From assembly GCA_020026355.1 (NCBI GenBank), contig JAHHQP010000006.1, positions 5,424 through 69,423 of the forward strand: a stretch of DNA of 64,000 nucleotides. The letters are read 5' to 3'. The position numbers were made by a program, and so were the translations under genes. Below the pieces are notes generated by a model. It did no database searches. It was not told the DNA's origin and saw nothing but the letters and a program-made list of their open reading frames with translations. The DNA comes from Bacteroidales bacterium (GTDB lineage: Bacteria; Bacteroidota; Bacteroidia; Bacteroidales; UBA932). Below, in pieces: positions 9,198 through 16,307 of this stretch (position 1 is the first letter of the stretch; the number at the start of each line of letters is the position of its first letter).

Positions 9198-11684
9198 ATG
9201 AAGAAAATCAGCAAATTACTATATGTTCTTGCAGCTCTTCCGCTTCTGGTGAATTCATGCGTGGAGGAGGTGGTCAGGACAAAGGGAGATCCTGACCTTG
9301 AAGATTGCTATGGAGTATATTTCAAGGAATTGTCCAGGCAGGAGGCCAATCTTGAATTGGATCCTAAGGCCAAGACAGAGGTGACATTGACAGCACTTCG
9401 TCCGAATTCTGAGGATATCGCCGATCTTCCGGCCATCACGGTACCGGTCGAAGTGGATTGTCCGGAACTTGAAAGCGGTGCACCGGTCTTCAACCTTTCT
9501 GAGATCACGTTCGAGGAAGGACAGGTCGAGACACAGTTCACTGTTTCTTTCCCGGATGCGGAGTTGGGCACAACTTACAAATGTGCGATCGAGATTACCG
9601 ATCCTCAGTATGCTTCCGTCTATTCCCAGAATCCCAATGTGGTCACATTCTCGGTGACGAGAGTCAAATGGGTGCGGCTCAAGGGTGAGAACGGCGAGAC
9701 TGAAGGTACATACAGGGAAGGTATCATTTCCGATATCTACGGTATGCCTCATGCTGTCGCTCCTATCAAGATCTACGAAAGACAGGATAAGGCCGGTTAC
9801 TACAAGATTGAAAATCTCTATTCTGCAGAATTGATGGCAGGACTTCTCGGCACTACTCCAGAAGAAATTGAACAGGCAGGCATTCTTACTCCGTCAAAGG
9901 TTTTCCTCGACTGTACTGATCCTAAGAAAGTGGTCTGGGTACACTCTCCGATCGGAGTGGACCTGACTGCAGCCGGTGCTGACATCAAGGGTGCTTTGGG
10001 AGTCGGCTCCTTCTGTGACCGCTACCTCGATATCCCGGCATCCGAGAGTCTGTACGGAACATTGAAGGATGGTATCATCCGTTTCCCTAAGAAAGGTCTG
10101 TTCCTGAGTTCACCGGATAATATCTACTATGGCAACATTAATGGATTCGTCAGATTCGTCCTTCCTGGCTTCAGGGATGTGGACTTCTCTCTTGAAACGG
10201 CATCCGGTCTGTCCAAAGAAGGTGTGTTGCCGGTATTGGTAAAGAAAGGAGAAGATGTCACATCTGTGAAATATGCTGTCGCAGAAGGTGAAATCAAGAA
10301 TAGAGCAGTCGTTTCTTTCGCTAAGAAGATCGCTTCCGGTGAGGTCGCAGGTACTGACGTCACCTTCACGAAGGAACCGATCGCGCAGATCGGAGTCCAG
10401 CTGGATAAGAGCGGCATCTACACTGTCGTGTTCGCCGGTCTCGATGCAGATGGAAAGACCTTGGTCGCTTCTGCCGGAGAGGTGATCGCCTATGTAGCGG
10501 CCGGTGATTCGAAACCGGTCCTCGGTAATGTGGGACTCATCGTTTCTGACAAATATGCTCCAGAAGGCATGACTGCAGAGAATTCCATGGAAATCTACAT
10601 CAGCGGCAAGAATATCGTCGCTGGTCAGATGGGACTTTATAAGAAATCCGTCGTCGACAGTGATCCGGAGGGAGTTGCCAAAGATCTCCAGAGCCAGGTC
10701 CTTTCTCCTGAAGTCATCAAAGCGATCAATGCCGGTGGCTGGTCTGCCGTTGTCGACAAGCTTCAGGCTGGAACGGAATATACGCTGCTCTGCAACCTTT
10801 CCAACGGATATGAAGAAAAGCTGTTCACGGCCGTCGCTCGGACAGCAGGTGAGGCGGATCCGCTTCAGAACATCTATTCGCTGGATCAGCTTGCTCCAGC
10901 TAAAGCCAAGGCAGATTATCTGAAGACATGGGCGCTCTATCAGTTCGGTGAAGGTTCTCGAATCAATACCGGTAACGTTACCTTGACTGATGGCGGACAG
11001 CAGGATGGTGTTGAGGGAAAGCCGGTCGAGGTGGTCAAGATGAACGGTCTCTGGACTCCAGTCCTCAAGCCAGCCGGAGCTACGATGGCCAATGATGTAA
11101 CCTTGTGGGAATACAATGATGGTGTCCTTTTCCAGCTTCCTTCCTACTATGGTGCATTCTCTTTCAAGGGACAGAACTATTACGGAGCTCTTGTCGCAGA
11201 ATTGTCATCTCAACAGGTCGCTTTTGCAAATGCTTATGTCGGCGCTTTCACGCCTGAGGGAAACATCGCGTTCGTCGATTCCGGAGTCTATGCTGAAGCT
11301 GGCTATGGTAATGTGCTCAACATGGCACTCTACCTCTTCTCTGACGATACTTATAAGAAGCCGACCGCGAAGTTCACGACGACTTCCGATATCCTGCTTG
11401 TCAGCCCGGACAATGTTCCTGCAGAAGCCGGAGCGAAGGCTGCGCCTACCTATGAGCTTCTTCGGAATGTCCAGAGGAATTTCAACAATGGTTTCAATGG
11501 TGTCGAGCCGCTCAGGGTGCAGATGATCAAGGCCATCCACAAGGCTGATCTTCAGAGAGTCTGCGCTCAGGGTCGTCTGACTGACATCCATCCTGAACGA
11601 GAGGGAATTCCTGTAGAACATCAGGCTACTCAGATTTCCGAGTTCGAAATCCGTGCAGAAAAATGCAACGTAACTTTGAAATAA
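9198..11684 (+). CDS. Large surface lipoprotein of unknown function in the SusCD locus
   Basis: An 828-residue lipoprotein with signal MKKISKLLYVLAALPLLVNSC and lipid cysteine C21, followed by VEE. Residues of roughly 35-155 look like a beta-sandwich of the kind common in Bacteroidota surface proteins (TALRPNSEDIADLPAITVPV, FSVTRVKW). The rest is long, rich in Gly, Val and Thr, and has no motif I recognise: no catalytic signature, no glycan-binding domain I can name and no membrane helix after the signal. It lies 20 bp after the SusD-like gene, the place of auxiliary binding lipoproteins (SusE/SusF-like) in such loci. A role in substrate capture is inferred from position. Confidence 0.75.
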   Translation: MKKISKLLYVLAALPLLVNSCVEEVVRTKGDPDLEDCYGVYFKELSRQEANLELDPKAKTEVTLTALRPNSEDIADLPAITVPVEVDCPELESGAPVFNLSEITFEEGQVETQFTVSFPDAELGTTYKCAIEITDPQYASVYSQNPNVVTFSVTRVKWVRLKGENGETEGTYREGIISDIYGMPHAVAPIKIYERQDKAGYYKIENLYSAELMAGLLGTTPEEIEQAGILTPSKVFLDCTDPKKVVWVHSPIGVDLTAAGADIKGALGVGSFCDRYLDIPASESLYGTLKDGIIRFPKKGLFLSSPDNIYYGNINGFVRFVLPGFRDVDFSLETASGLSKEGVLPVLVKKGEDVTSVKYAVAEGEIKNRAVVSFAKKIASGEVAGTDVTFTKEPIAQIGVQLDKSGIYTVVFAGLDADGKTLVASAGEVIAYVAAGDSKPVLGNVGLIVSDKYAPEGMTAENSMEIYISGKNIVAGQMGLYKKSVVDSDPEGVAKDLQSQVLSPEVIKAINAGGWSAVVDKLQAGTEYTLLCNLSNGYEEKLFTAVARTAGEADPLQNIYSLDQLAPAKAKADYLKTWALYQFGEGSRINTGNVTLTDGGQQDGVEGKPVEVVKMNGLWTPVLKPAGATMANDVTLWEYNDGVLFQLPSYYGAFSFKGQNYYGALVAELSSQQVAFANAYVGAFTPEGNIAFVDSGVYAEAGYGNVLNMALYLFSDDTYKKPTAKFTTTSDILLVSPDNVPAEAGAKAAPTYELLRNVQRNFNNGFNGVEPLRVQMIKAIHKADLQRVCAQGRLTDIHPEREGIPVEHQATQISEFEIRAEKCNVTLK

Positions 11685-11717
11685 TTACCCCTGACGAAAT
11701 TAGATTAAATTAACATG

Positions 11718-11755
11718 CCAGGAGGCTTGCCGTAGAGGCTGGCCTCTTGGTTTCT
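11718..11755 (+). terminator. Hairpin before the subtilase gene (terminator or attenuator)
   Basis: CCAGGAGGC (11718-11726) pairs with GCCTCTTGG (11742-11750), nine pairs with one G-U, followed by TTTCTTTGTT. It lies in the only wide gap (100 bp) of this locus and could reduce read-through into the protease gene. Confidence 0.5.
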
Positions 11756-11784
11756 TTGTTCAGATCATTTAAAACGAAATTCAT

Positions 11785-13752
11785 ATGCGTATCAACAGAT
11801 CACTGTTATCTCTTTTGCCGTTGGCGCTGTTCCTTTCCTGTCAGAAAGGAATGGTCGGGGAGGATGGAAACGTCACGTCCCCTTCCGGCAACCCTGTCCT
11901 GATGAAGGTGCTGAACTCATCGGAGAATTCGGACCTTTCTTCGCTCATGATATTCATGGAGCAGGAACCGGATGCTCAACTCCTGGAAGATTGGGCCGGT
12001 TCCGGTGTCCTTCATGTCGGAAAACTTTTCACTTCAGTTCCTGGAAATGAGGAACGTGAGGCACGTTTCGGTCTTGACAAATGGTATCTGGTGGAACTGG
12101 AAGAGCGTCTTCCGCTCAATAAGGCTGTCGAACTCATCGCCGAAGTTCCTTCAGTATCCAGAATCCAGTACAACACAAGGTTGTCGCTGGGTCCTGAGAC
12201 GAAGTGTATCCGCTGGACACCTTCTCTTCATCTCGCTGATGCAGACAGAACTCCGTTCAATGATCCGATGATGCGAGATCAGTGGCATTACATCAATACC
12301 GGTGACAAGTCCGTTTCTCCGAAAGCGGTAGCCGGAGGCGACATCAATGTAAAGGATGCTTGGAATTTGGTTACAGGTGATCCGGAACTCGTGGTGGCCG
12401 TTGTCGATGAGGGTGTGATGTACACTCACCCCGACCTGGCCGCCAACATGTGGATCAATACCGGAGAAATTCCAGACAACGGAAAAGATGATGACGGCAA
12501 CGGCTACATCGACGATGTCCATGGCTACAACTTCGTCACCGACGGTGCCATATCCTGGCAAGGGCCGAAGGACATCGGACATGGAACTCATGTCGCGGGA
12601 ACGGTCGCTGCAGTCAGCAACAACGGTATCGGCGTGGCCGGTGTGGCTGGAGGTTCTGGAAAACAGGATGGCGTGAAACTGATGTCCTGTCAGATTTTCG
12701 CGAATGATCGAAGTACTCAGGATGCACTCGCAAGAGCATATAAATACGCTGCAGATAATGGAGCCTGCATCATTCAGGGTTCTTTCGGCGCTGCAGGAGG
12801 AGCTTTTCATTCCGACAACGAGTATGCGGTAGAGAACGGCGCAGAAATCGCTGCGCTTGAGTATTTCAGAAGCAAGAGCAATTATCCTGCGATGACCGGC
12901 GGTCTGACCATCTTCGCTGCCGGTAATGAAACGCATCCTTGCTCCGGTTATCCGGGTGCTTTGAGAGATAATATCTCTGTCTGTGCTCTCGGCCCAGATT
13001 TCCTGCCGGCCTTCTATACGAATTACGGTCCTGGCTGCAACATCAGCGCTCCAGGAGGAGACCAGCTGATCGGTTACGGTTCCAACATGGATGAAATTGC
13101 CAGAGCAATGGTGCTTTCTACGGTACCGGCCGGACCGAACAAGAATGAAGCAGGCTACGGCTATATGCAGGGAACTTCCATGGCCTGTCCTCATGTTTCC
13201 GGTGTGGCTGCTCTCGGATTGGCTTATGCACGCAAGCTGGGCAAGCATTTCACTGCAAAGGAGATGACGGACATGATCCTCTCTTCTACCAATGATCTGG
13301 ATAGCCGTCTGAATGGAGAAAAGACATCACCGCTTGTTTCTGATAAGATGAATCTTGCAGATTACTACAAGAAGATGGGTACCGGTTCCATCGATACCTG
13401 GCGCCTTTTCATGCAGATCGAAGGTATTCCGACCGTGATCGTCGAGTCCGGCAAGAGACAGGGAATCGACCTCTCGAAGTTCTTCGGCACAGCTTCAGTG
13501 AATCTGACTTTCCTGGGCGTGGACGTCGATGAGCAGACCAGCGGTTCCTTGAAATTCAAGCATGAACCGGAAATCAAGTTCGGTAAGCTTTTCGTGGAGC
13601 CGGAAGGAATCGGTTCCGGAAAGATCCGCATCCGTGCGATCGCCGGCGGCGAGAACCTGGGTGGCGGTGACAATATCGGTGGAATGGAGATCTCTCAGGA
13701 AATCTCGCTCATTTCACGTTCATTCAAAAGTTCCAACGGCGGTTGGTTATAA
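11785..13752 (+). CDS. Subtilisin-family (S8) lipoprotein protease
   Basis: A 655-residue serine protease of family S8 with a lipoprotein signal (C19 in FLSCQKGM). Residues of about 40-135 resemble an inhibitor-like propeptide. The catalytic triad is complete: D208 in VVAVVDEGV, H266 in GHGTHVAGT and S465 in GTSMACPHVSG; the oxyanion Asn is in FAAGNET. An acidic loop DNGKDDDGNGYIDD after the Asp motif looks like a calcium site. A beta-rich tail of about 110 residues follows the protease domain. The protein is probably anchored at the cell surface. Next to a SusC/SusD pair it would cut proteins into peptides for import; that link is inference. Confidence 0.9.
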   Translation: MRINRSLLSLLPLALFLSCQKGMVGEDGNVTSPSGNPVLMKVLNSSENSDLSSLMIFMEQEPDAQLLEDWAGSGVLHVGKLFTSVPGNEEREARFGLDKWYLVELEERLPLNKAVELIAEVPSVSRIQYNTRLSLGPETKCIRWTPSLHLADADRTPFNDPMMRDQWHYINTGDKSVSPKAVAGGDINVKDAWNLVTGDPELVVAVVDEGVMYTHPDLAANMWINTGEIPDNGKDDDGNGYIDDVHGYNFVTDGAISWQGPKDIGHGTHVAGTVAAVSNNGIGVAGVAGGSGKQDGVKLMSCQIFANDRSTQDALARAYKYAADNGACIIQGSFGAAGGAFHSDNEYAVENGAEIAALEYFRSKSNYPAMTGGLTIFAAGNETHPCSGYPGALRDNISVCALGPDFLPAFYTNYGPGCNISAPGGDQLIGYGSNMDEIARAMVLSTVPAGPNKNEAGYGYMQGTSMACPHVSGVAALGLAYARKLGKHFTAKEMTDMILSSTNDLDSRLNGEKTSPLVSDKMNLADYYKKMGTGSIDTWRLFMQIEGIPTVIVESGKRQGIDLSKFFGTASVNLTFLGVDVDEQTSGSLKFKHEPEIKFGKLFVEPEGIGSGKIRIRAIAGGENLGGGDNIGGMEISQEISLISRSFKSSNGGWL

Positions 13753-13764
13753 AATCAGAGAATT

Positions 13765-14199
13765 ATGAAGAGAATGCTATTTGCTTGTCTGGCAGCTTGC
13801 CTTATCCTTGTCAATGCTTGCGATAAGTCGGATAAAACGCAGCCGGTGAAAATTACCGGAGAATGGAACCTGACCGGTGCTGAACTGACCGTGAAATCCA
13901 CTCAGATCGGTACGGAGACGGTAGATGTTTACATCGCCTTCAACGCGGACGGAACTTTTGATATGTATCAGATGACGGGCCGTGGCCGTTATGACTATTA
14001 CGGTGGAAAATGGAAACTTTCCGGAACTGTTCTGGAAGGGACCTACAATGACCCGAAGAGGCCGAACGGAAAGCCTTGGGGTAATGTCTATGAGGTTCAG
14101 GTCAATGGGGACGAACTGGTCATGACAGCAACCCGGAATTCTTCGGACCGCTATATCTACACGCGTTGTGTAATCCCGGAGAAAGTGAAGAAGCAGTAA
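13765..14199 (+). CDS. Small lipocalin-like lipoprotein
   Basis: A 144-residue lipoprotein (lipid cysteine C19 in VNACDKSDK). The body reads as a short beta-barrel: KITGEWNLTGAELTV, VYIAFNADGTFDMYQ, GRYDYYGGKWKLSGTVLEGTY and LVMTATRNSSDRYIYTRC. The order GxWxLxG ... FxxDGTF ... GxWxLxGxxL is that of the lipocalin-like families frequent in Bacteroidota lipoproteins. It starts 12 bp after the protease gene and ends the locus. Its ligand is unknown; it may bind a product of the protease or modulate it, but nothing in the sequence decides this. Confidence 0.75.
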   Translation: MKRMLFACLAACLILVNACDKSDKTQPVKITGEWNLTGAELTVKSTQIGTETVDVYIAFNADGTFDMYQMTGRGRYDYYGGKWKLSGTVLEGTYNDPKRPNGKPWGNVYEVQVNGDELVMTATRNSSDRYIYTRCVIPEKVKKQ

Positions 14200-14205
14200 G
14201 GTAGT

Positions 14206-15201
14206 TTACTGCTCCTGTCCAGATTCGTACTTGTCCAAGGCTCCTTTCATCAGTTCCCGGCCCATCCGGGAGATCTCAGGAGCCTTGGCATAGTCTTTTA
14301 TAGACCCGAAGGCATCGAACGGCATGGAGGCCAGGACATCCGGCTTGTACATGGCGATGGTCTTCTGGGCATTGACATAGTTCATGATGTCGAAGGAACG
14401 GTCCAGAATCGTATAGTAGCTGTTCTCGAATTCGATCGTATCTTCGTCCACCTTGTCCCTGGAGAAGTTCTCGCTGAGGATCTTGTAGCCTTGTGAGGCG
14501 GCCATGTGGACCTTTTCCCTGAAAGTGAGGTTCGTGTCGTGCTTGACGGCATCCATTACGTGGCGGGTTTCCTTGTTGAGGTTTTCTTTCCGTTCCGCCA
14601 TTTCCTGTGCCAGCCTTTCTTCTTCATCCAAGGCTTCCACGATTCCGTCCTTGTCGATGTCGTTGACGTTGAAGGCGACGACGATGTCATGACCGTTGCG
14701 GCTGACGCGATTCAGCGGAATGGTGTTCACGATACCTCCGTCCACCAGGAAAGTCTTGCCGTACTGTACCGGTCGGAAGAGGGACGGGATGGAAATGGAG
14801 GCCCGGATCGCGTTGAAAAGCGGTCCCTGGTCGAAGATGACCTCATTTCCGGTATATAGATCGGTCGCGATGGCGCAGTAAGGGATGTTCAGATCTCTGA
14901 TGTCGATTTCCGGCACGATCTCCTTGAGCGCATCGATGACTTTGTCTCCTTTGATGAGATGGTTCTTGCTGATGGAGAGGTCCATCAGGTTGAAAACTTT
15001 CCAGGCATCCAGGTTGAACATCCAGTCTTTCACTTCGTCCAGTTTCCCGGCCGCATAGATGCCGCCGATGAGCGAACCCATCGAGGCTCCCGCGATGGAA
15101 GTGATGTTGTAACCTCTGCTGGTAAGTTCTTCTATGGCTCCGATATAGGCGAATCCTCTAGGTCCGCCGCTGGAGAGCACGAGTGCAACGTCTTTTCCCA
15201 T
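14206..15201 (-). CDS. Patatin-like phospholipase/esterase, RssA type
   Basis: A 331-residue patatin-family hydrolase without a signal peptide, so probably cytoplasmic. The oxyanion loop SGGPRG is at 11-16, the nucleophile S40 is in GASMGS and the catalytic D154 in DGGIVNTIPL; these are the complete Ser-Asp dyad motifs. The family (RssA/YlbK-like) cleaves acyl esters of lipids, although physiological substrates are mostly unknown. The C-terminal part (about 215-331) is helical and charged. It converges with the lipocalin-like gene, with only 6 bp between the stop codons and no visible terminator there. Confidence 0.9.
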   Translation of the reverse strand: MGKDVALVLSSGGPRGFAYIGAIEELTSRGYNITSIAGASMGSLIGGIYAAGKLDEVKDWMFNLDAWKVFNLMDLSISKNHLIKGDKVIDALKEIVPEIDIRDLNIPYCAIATDLYTGNEVIFDQGPLFNAIRASISIPSLFRPVQYGKTFLVDGGIVNTIPLNRVSRNGHDIVVAFNVNDIDKDGIVEALDEEERLAQEMAERKENLNKETRHVMDAVKHDTNLTFREKVHMAASQGYKILSENFSRDKVDEDTIEFENSYYTILDRSFDIMNYVNAQKTIAMYKPDVLASMPFDAFGSIKDYAKAPEISRMGRELMKGALDKYESGQEQ

Positions 15202-15257
15202 GATTCATGTAGTTTAGCTGTACAAATGTATGAAAAATTATAGACTGATGGGAACAA

Positions 15258-15278
15258 GTGGCCGGAATTTCCGGCCAC
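15258..15278 (-). terminator. Hairpin downstream of the short ssb gene
   Basis: GTGGCCGG and CCGGCCAC flank a five-base AT centre, giving a strong GC stem 28 bp past the ssb stop on the minus strand. No long T-run follows, so it may be a weak terminator or an RNA 3' end. Confidence 0.45.
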
Positions 15279-15305
15279 GTCAATGCACAATCTGTTCAAT
15301 GATTT

Positions 15306-15632
15306 CTAGATCGAATCGTTGATGATGGTCATACGGTTCGCCATGATTTCATGGATTTGTTTTTCTGTACCGTCAGCGGCGGTGTATTTCACGACCCGCA
15401 ATCTTCCGGTGATGTTCAGGGCCGTTCCTTTCCGGATCAGGCTGAAATCAGGCATGTTCCGGTTCTTCCAGGCAACGACGTTGTGCCAGGTCGTTTCAAT
15501 CACATCTCCTTCCTTGGACTTGTACGCATAGTTGGTGGCAAGGGAGAAATGCAGGACCTGGTTGTCGCCGACATCATTGAGGCGGACGGTCCCCACATTC
15601 CCTTGCAGCTCGATTCTGTTTATCTGTTCCAT
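15306..15632 (-). CDS. ssb: Short single-stranded DNA-binding protein
   Basis: A 108-residue OB-fold protein of the SSB family. MEQINRIELQGNVG opens the fold; FSLATNYAY, TTWHNVVAW, LIRKGTALNITGRLRV and the final strand are in the usual order. The family binds single-stranded DNA in replication and repair. The protein ends with TIINDSI right after the OB fold: the flexible linker and acidic C-terminal tip that bring in partner proteins are absent. Replicative SSBs have 150-180 residues, so this looks like a secondary SSB. A -7 box (TAATTTTG on the minus strand) lies 23 bp upstream. Confidence 0.9.
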   Translation of the reverse strand: MEQINRIELQGNVGTVRLNDVGDNQVLHFSLATNYAYKSKEGDVIETTWHNVVAWKNRNMPDFSLIRKGTALNITGRLRVVKYTAADGTEKQIHEIMANRMTIINDSI

Positions 15633-15654
15633 GAGCTGAAATTTAATGGTTCTA

Positions 15655-15662
15655 CAAAATTA
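15655..15662 (-). promoter_or_regulatory. Promoter -7 box for ssb
   Basis: The minus strand reads TAATTTTG, matching TAnnTTTG, 23 bp before the ssb ATG. No -33 element is evident. Confidence 0.45.
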
Positions 15663-15768
15663 CTGTACCGATGTGCACATTCCGGTGAGTCCAAATGTCG
15701 GTTTTTCCTCAGTACTTCAGTGTAAGAAAAAGAAAATTAAGGGAAGGTTTTTCTCTTTCTTTCGGTTG

Positions 15769-15806
15769 CCTTTTCCTTAAGTCTTCCATGCGGTCTTAAG
15801 AAAAGG
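15769..15806. other. Imperfect inverted repeat between divergent genes
   Basis: CCTTTTCCTTAAG (15769-15781) and CTTAAGAAAAGG (15795-15806) pair over 12 bases with one bulge around a 13-base loop. It lies in the 252-bp gap between ssb (-) and the zinc-finger gene (+), 78 bp before the latter. No T-run follows on the plus strand, so an operator or leader RNA structure is as likely as a terminator. Confidence 0.4.
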
Positions 15807-15884
15807 AAAAAGTGACGGGGGAAAGCATGAATAGCTTTGAAAATCCGTTCCTGCTTTCCAACTTTGGGCAAATGATCGTGGAGT

Positions 15885-16307
15885 ATGGACTATAATGGAA
15901 AAGGACATCAGCCGGCCAGATGTCTTCAGTGTGGAGAGGAGATCAGTTACGGACGTTCAGACAAGAAATTCTGCTGTGAAGCCTGCAAGAACCGCTATCA
16001 TAACCGGAAGATGAATGCGTTGAGGGCTTTCCGCTCCCGGGTGACCGGAAAACTCGAGAAGAACCATGAGGTGCTGGAAGCGATCTTGTGTTCCGGCCAG
16101 GACGGGATGGAACTGATGCAGGCGGAAAGTCTGGGTTTCAGTCCTTCTTTCGTGACTTCTTTCAAGAAGGTGCGTTCGAAGATTGAACTGGGCTGTTATG
16201 ATATCCTGTACCGGATGAGTGAAGATAAGATATCTTCTGTCCATAAAATTCCGGATCTTTCCGTAAATTTGCAGGAGAACCATAAAATGAATGATGAAGA
16301 TGAATGA
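15885..16307 (+). CDS. Small protein with N-terminal zinc finger, function unknown
   Basis: A 140-residue cytoplasmic protein. Its N-terminus holds four cysteines in a treble-clef-like arrangement, CLQCGEEI ... KKFCCEACKNRYHNR (about residues 13-40), which recalls small zinc fingers such as YacG or MYM-type fingers. A basic segment and a helical region follow, with GFSPSFVTSFKKVR resembling a stretch seen in hypothetical proteins of Bacteroidota. The end is acidic (NDEDE). The last 17 bases overlap the start of the M3 peptidase gene, so the two are translationally coupled. Nucleic-acid or protein binding is likely from the finger; no function is known to me. Confidence 0.7.
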   Translation: MDYNGKGHQPARCLQCGEEISYGRSDKKFCCEACKNRYHNRKMNALRAFRSRVTGKLEKNHEVLEAILCSGQDGMELMQAESLGFSPSFVTSFKKVRSKIELGCYDILYRMSEDKISSVHKIPDLSVNLQENHKMNDEDE

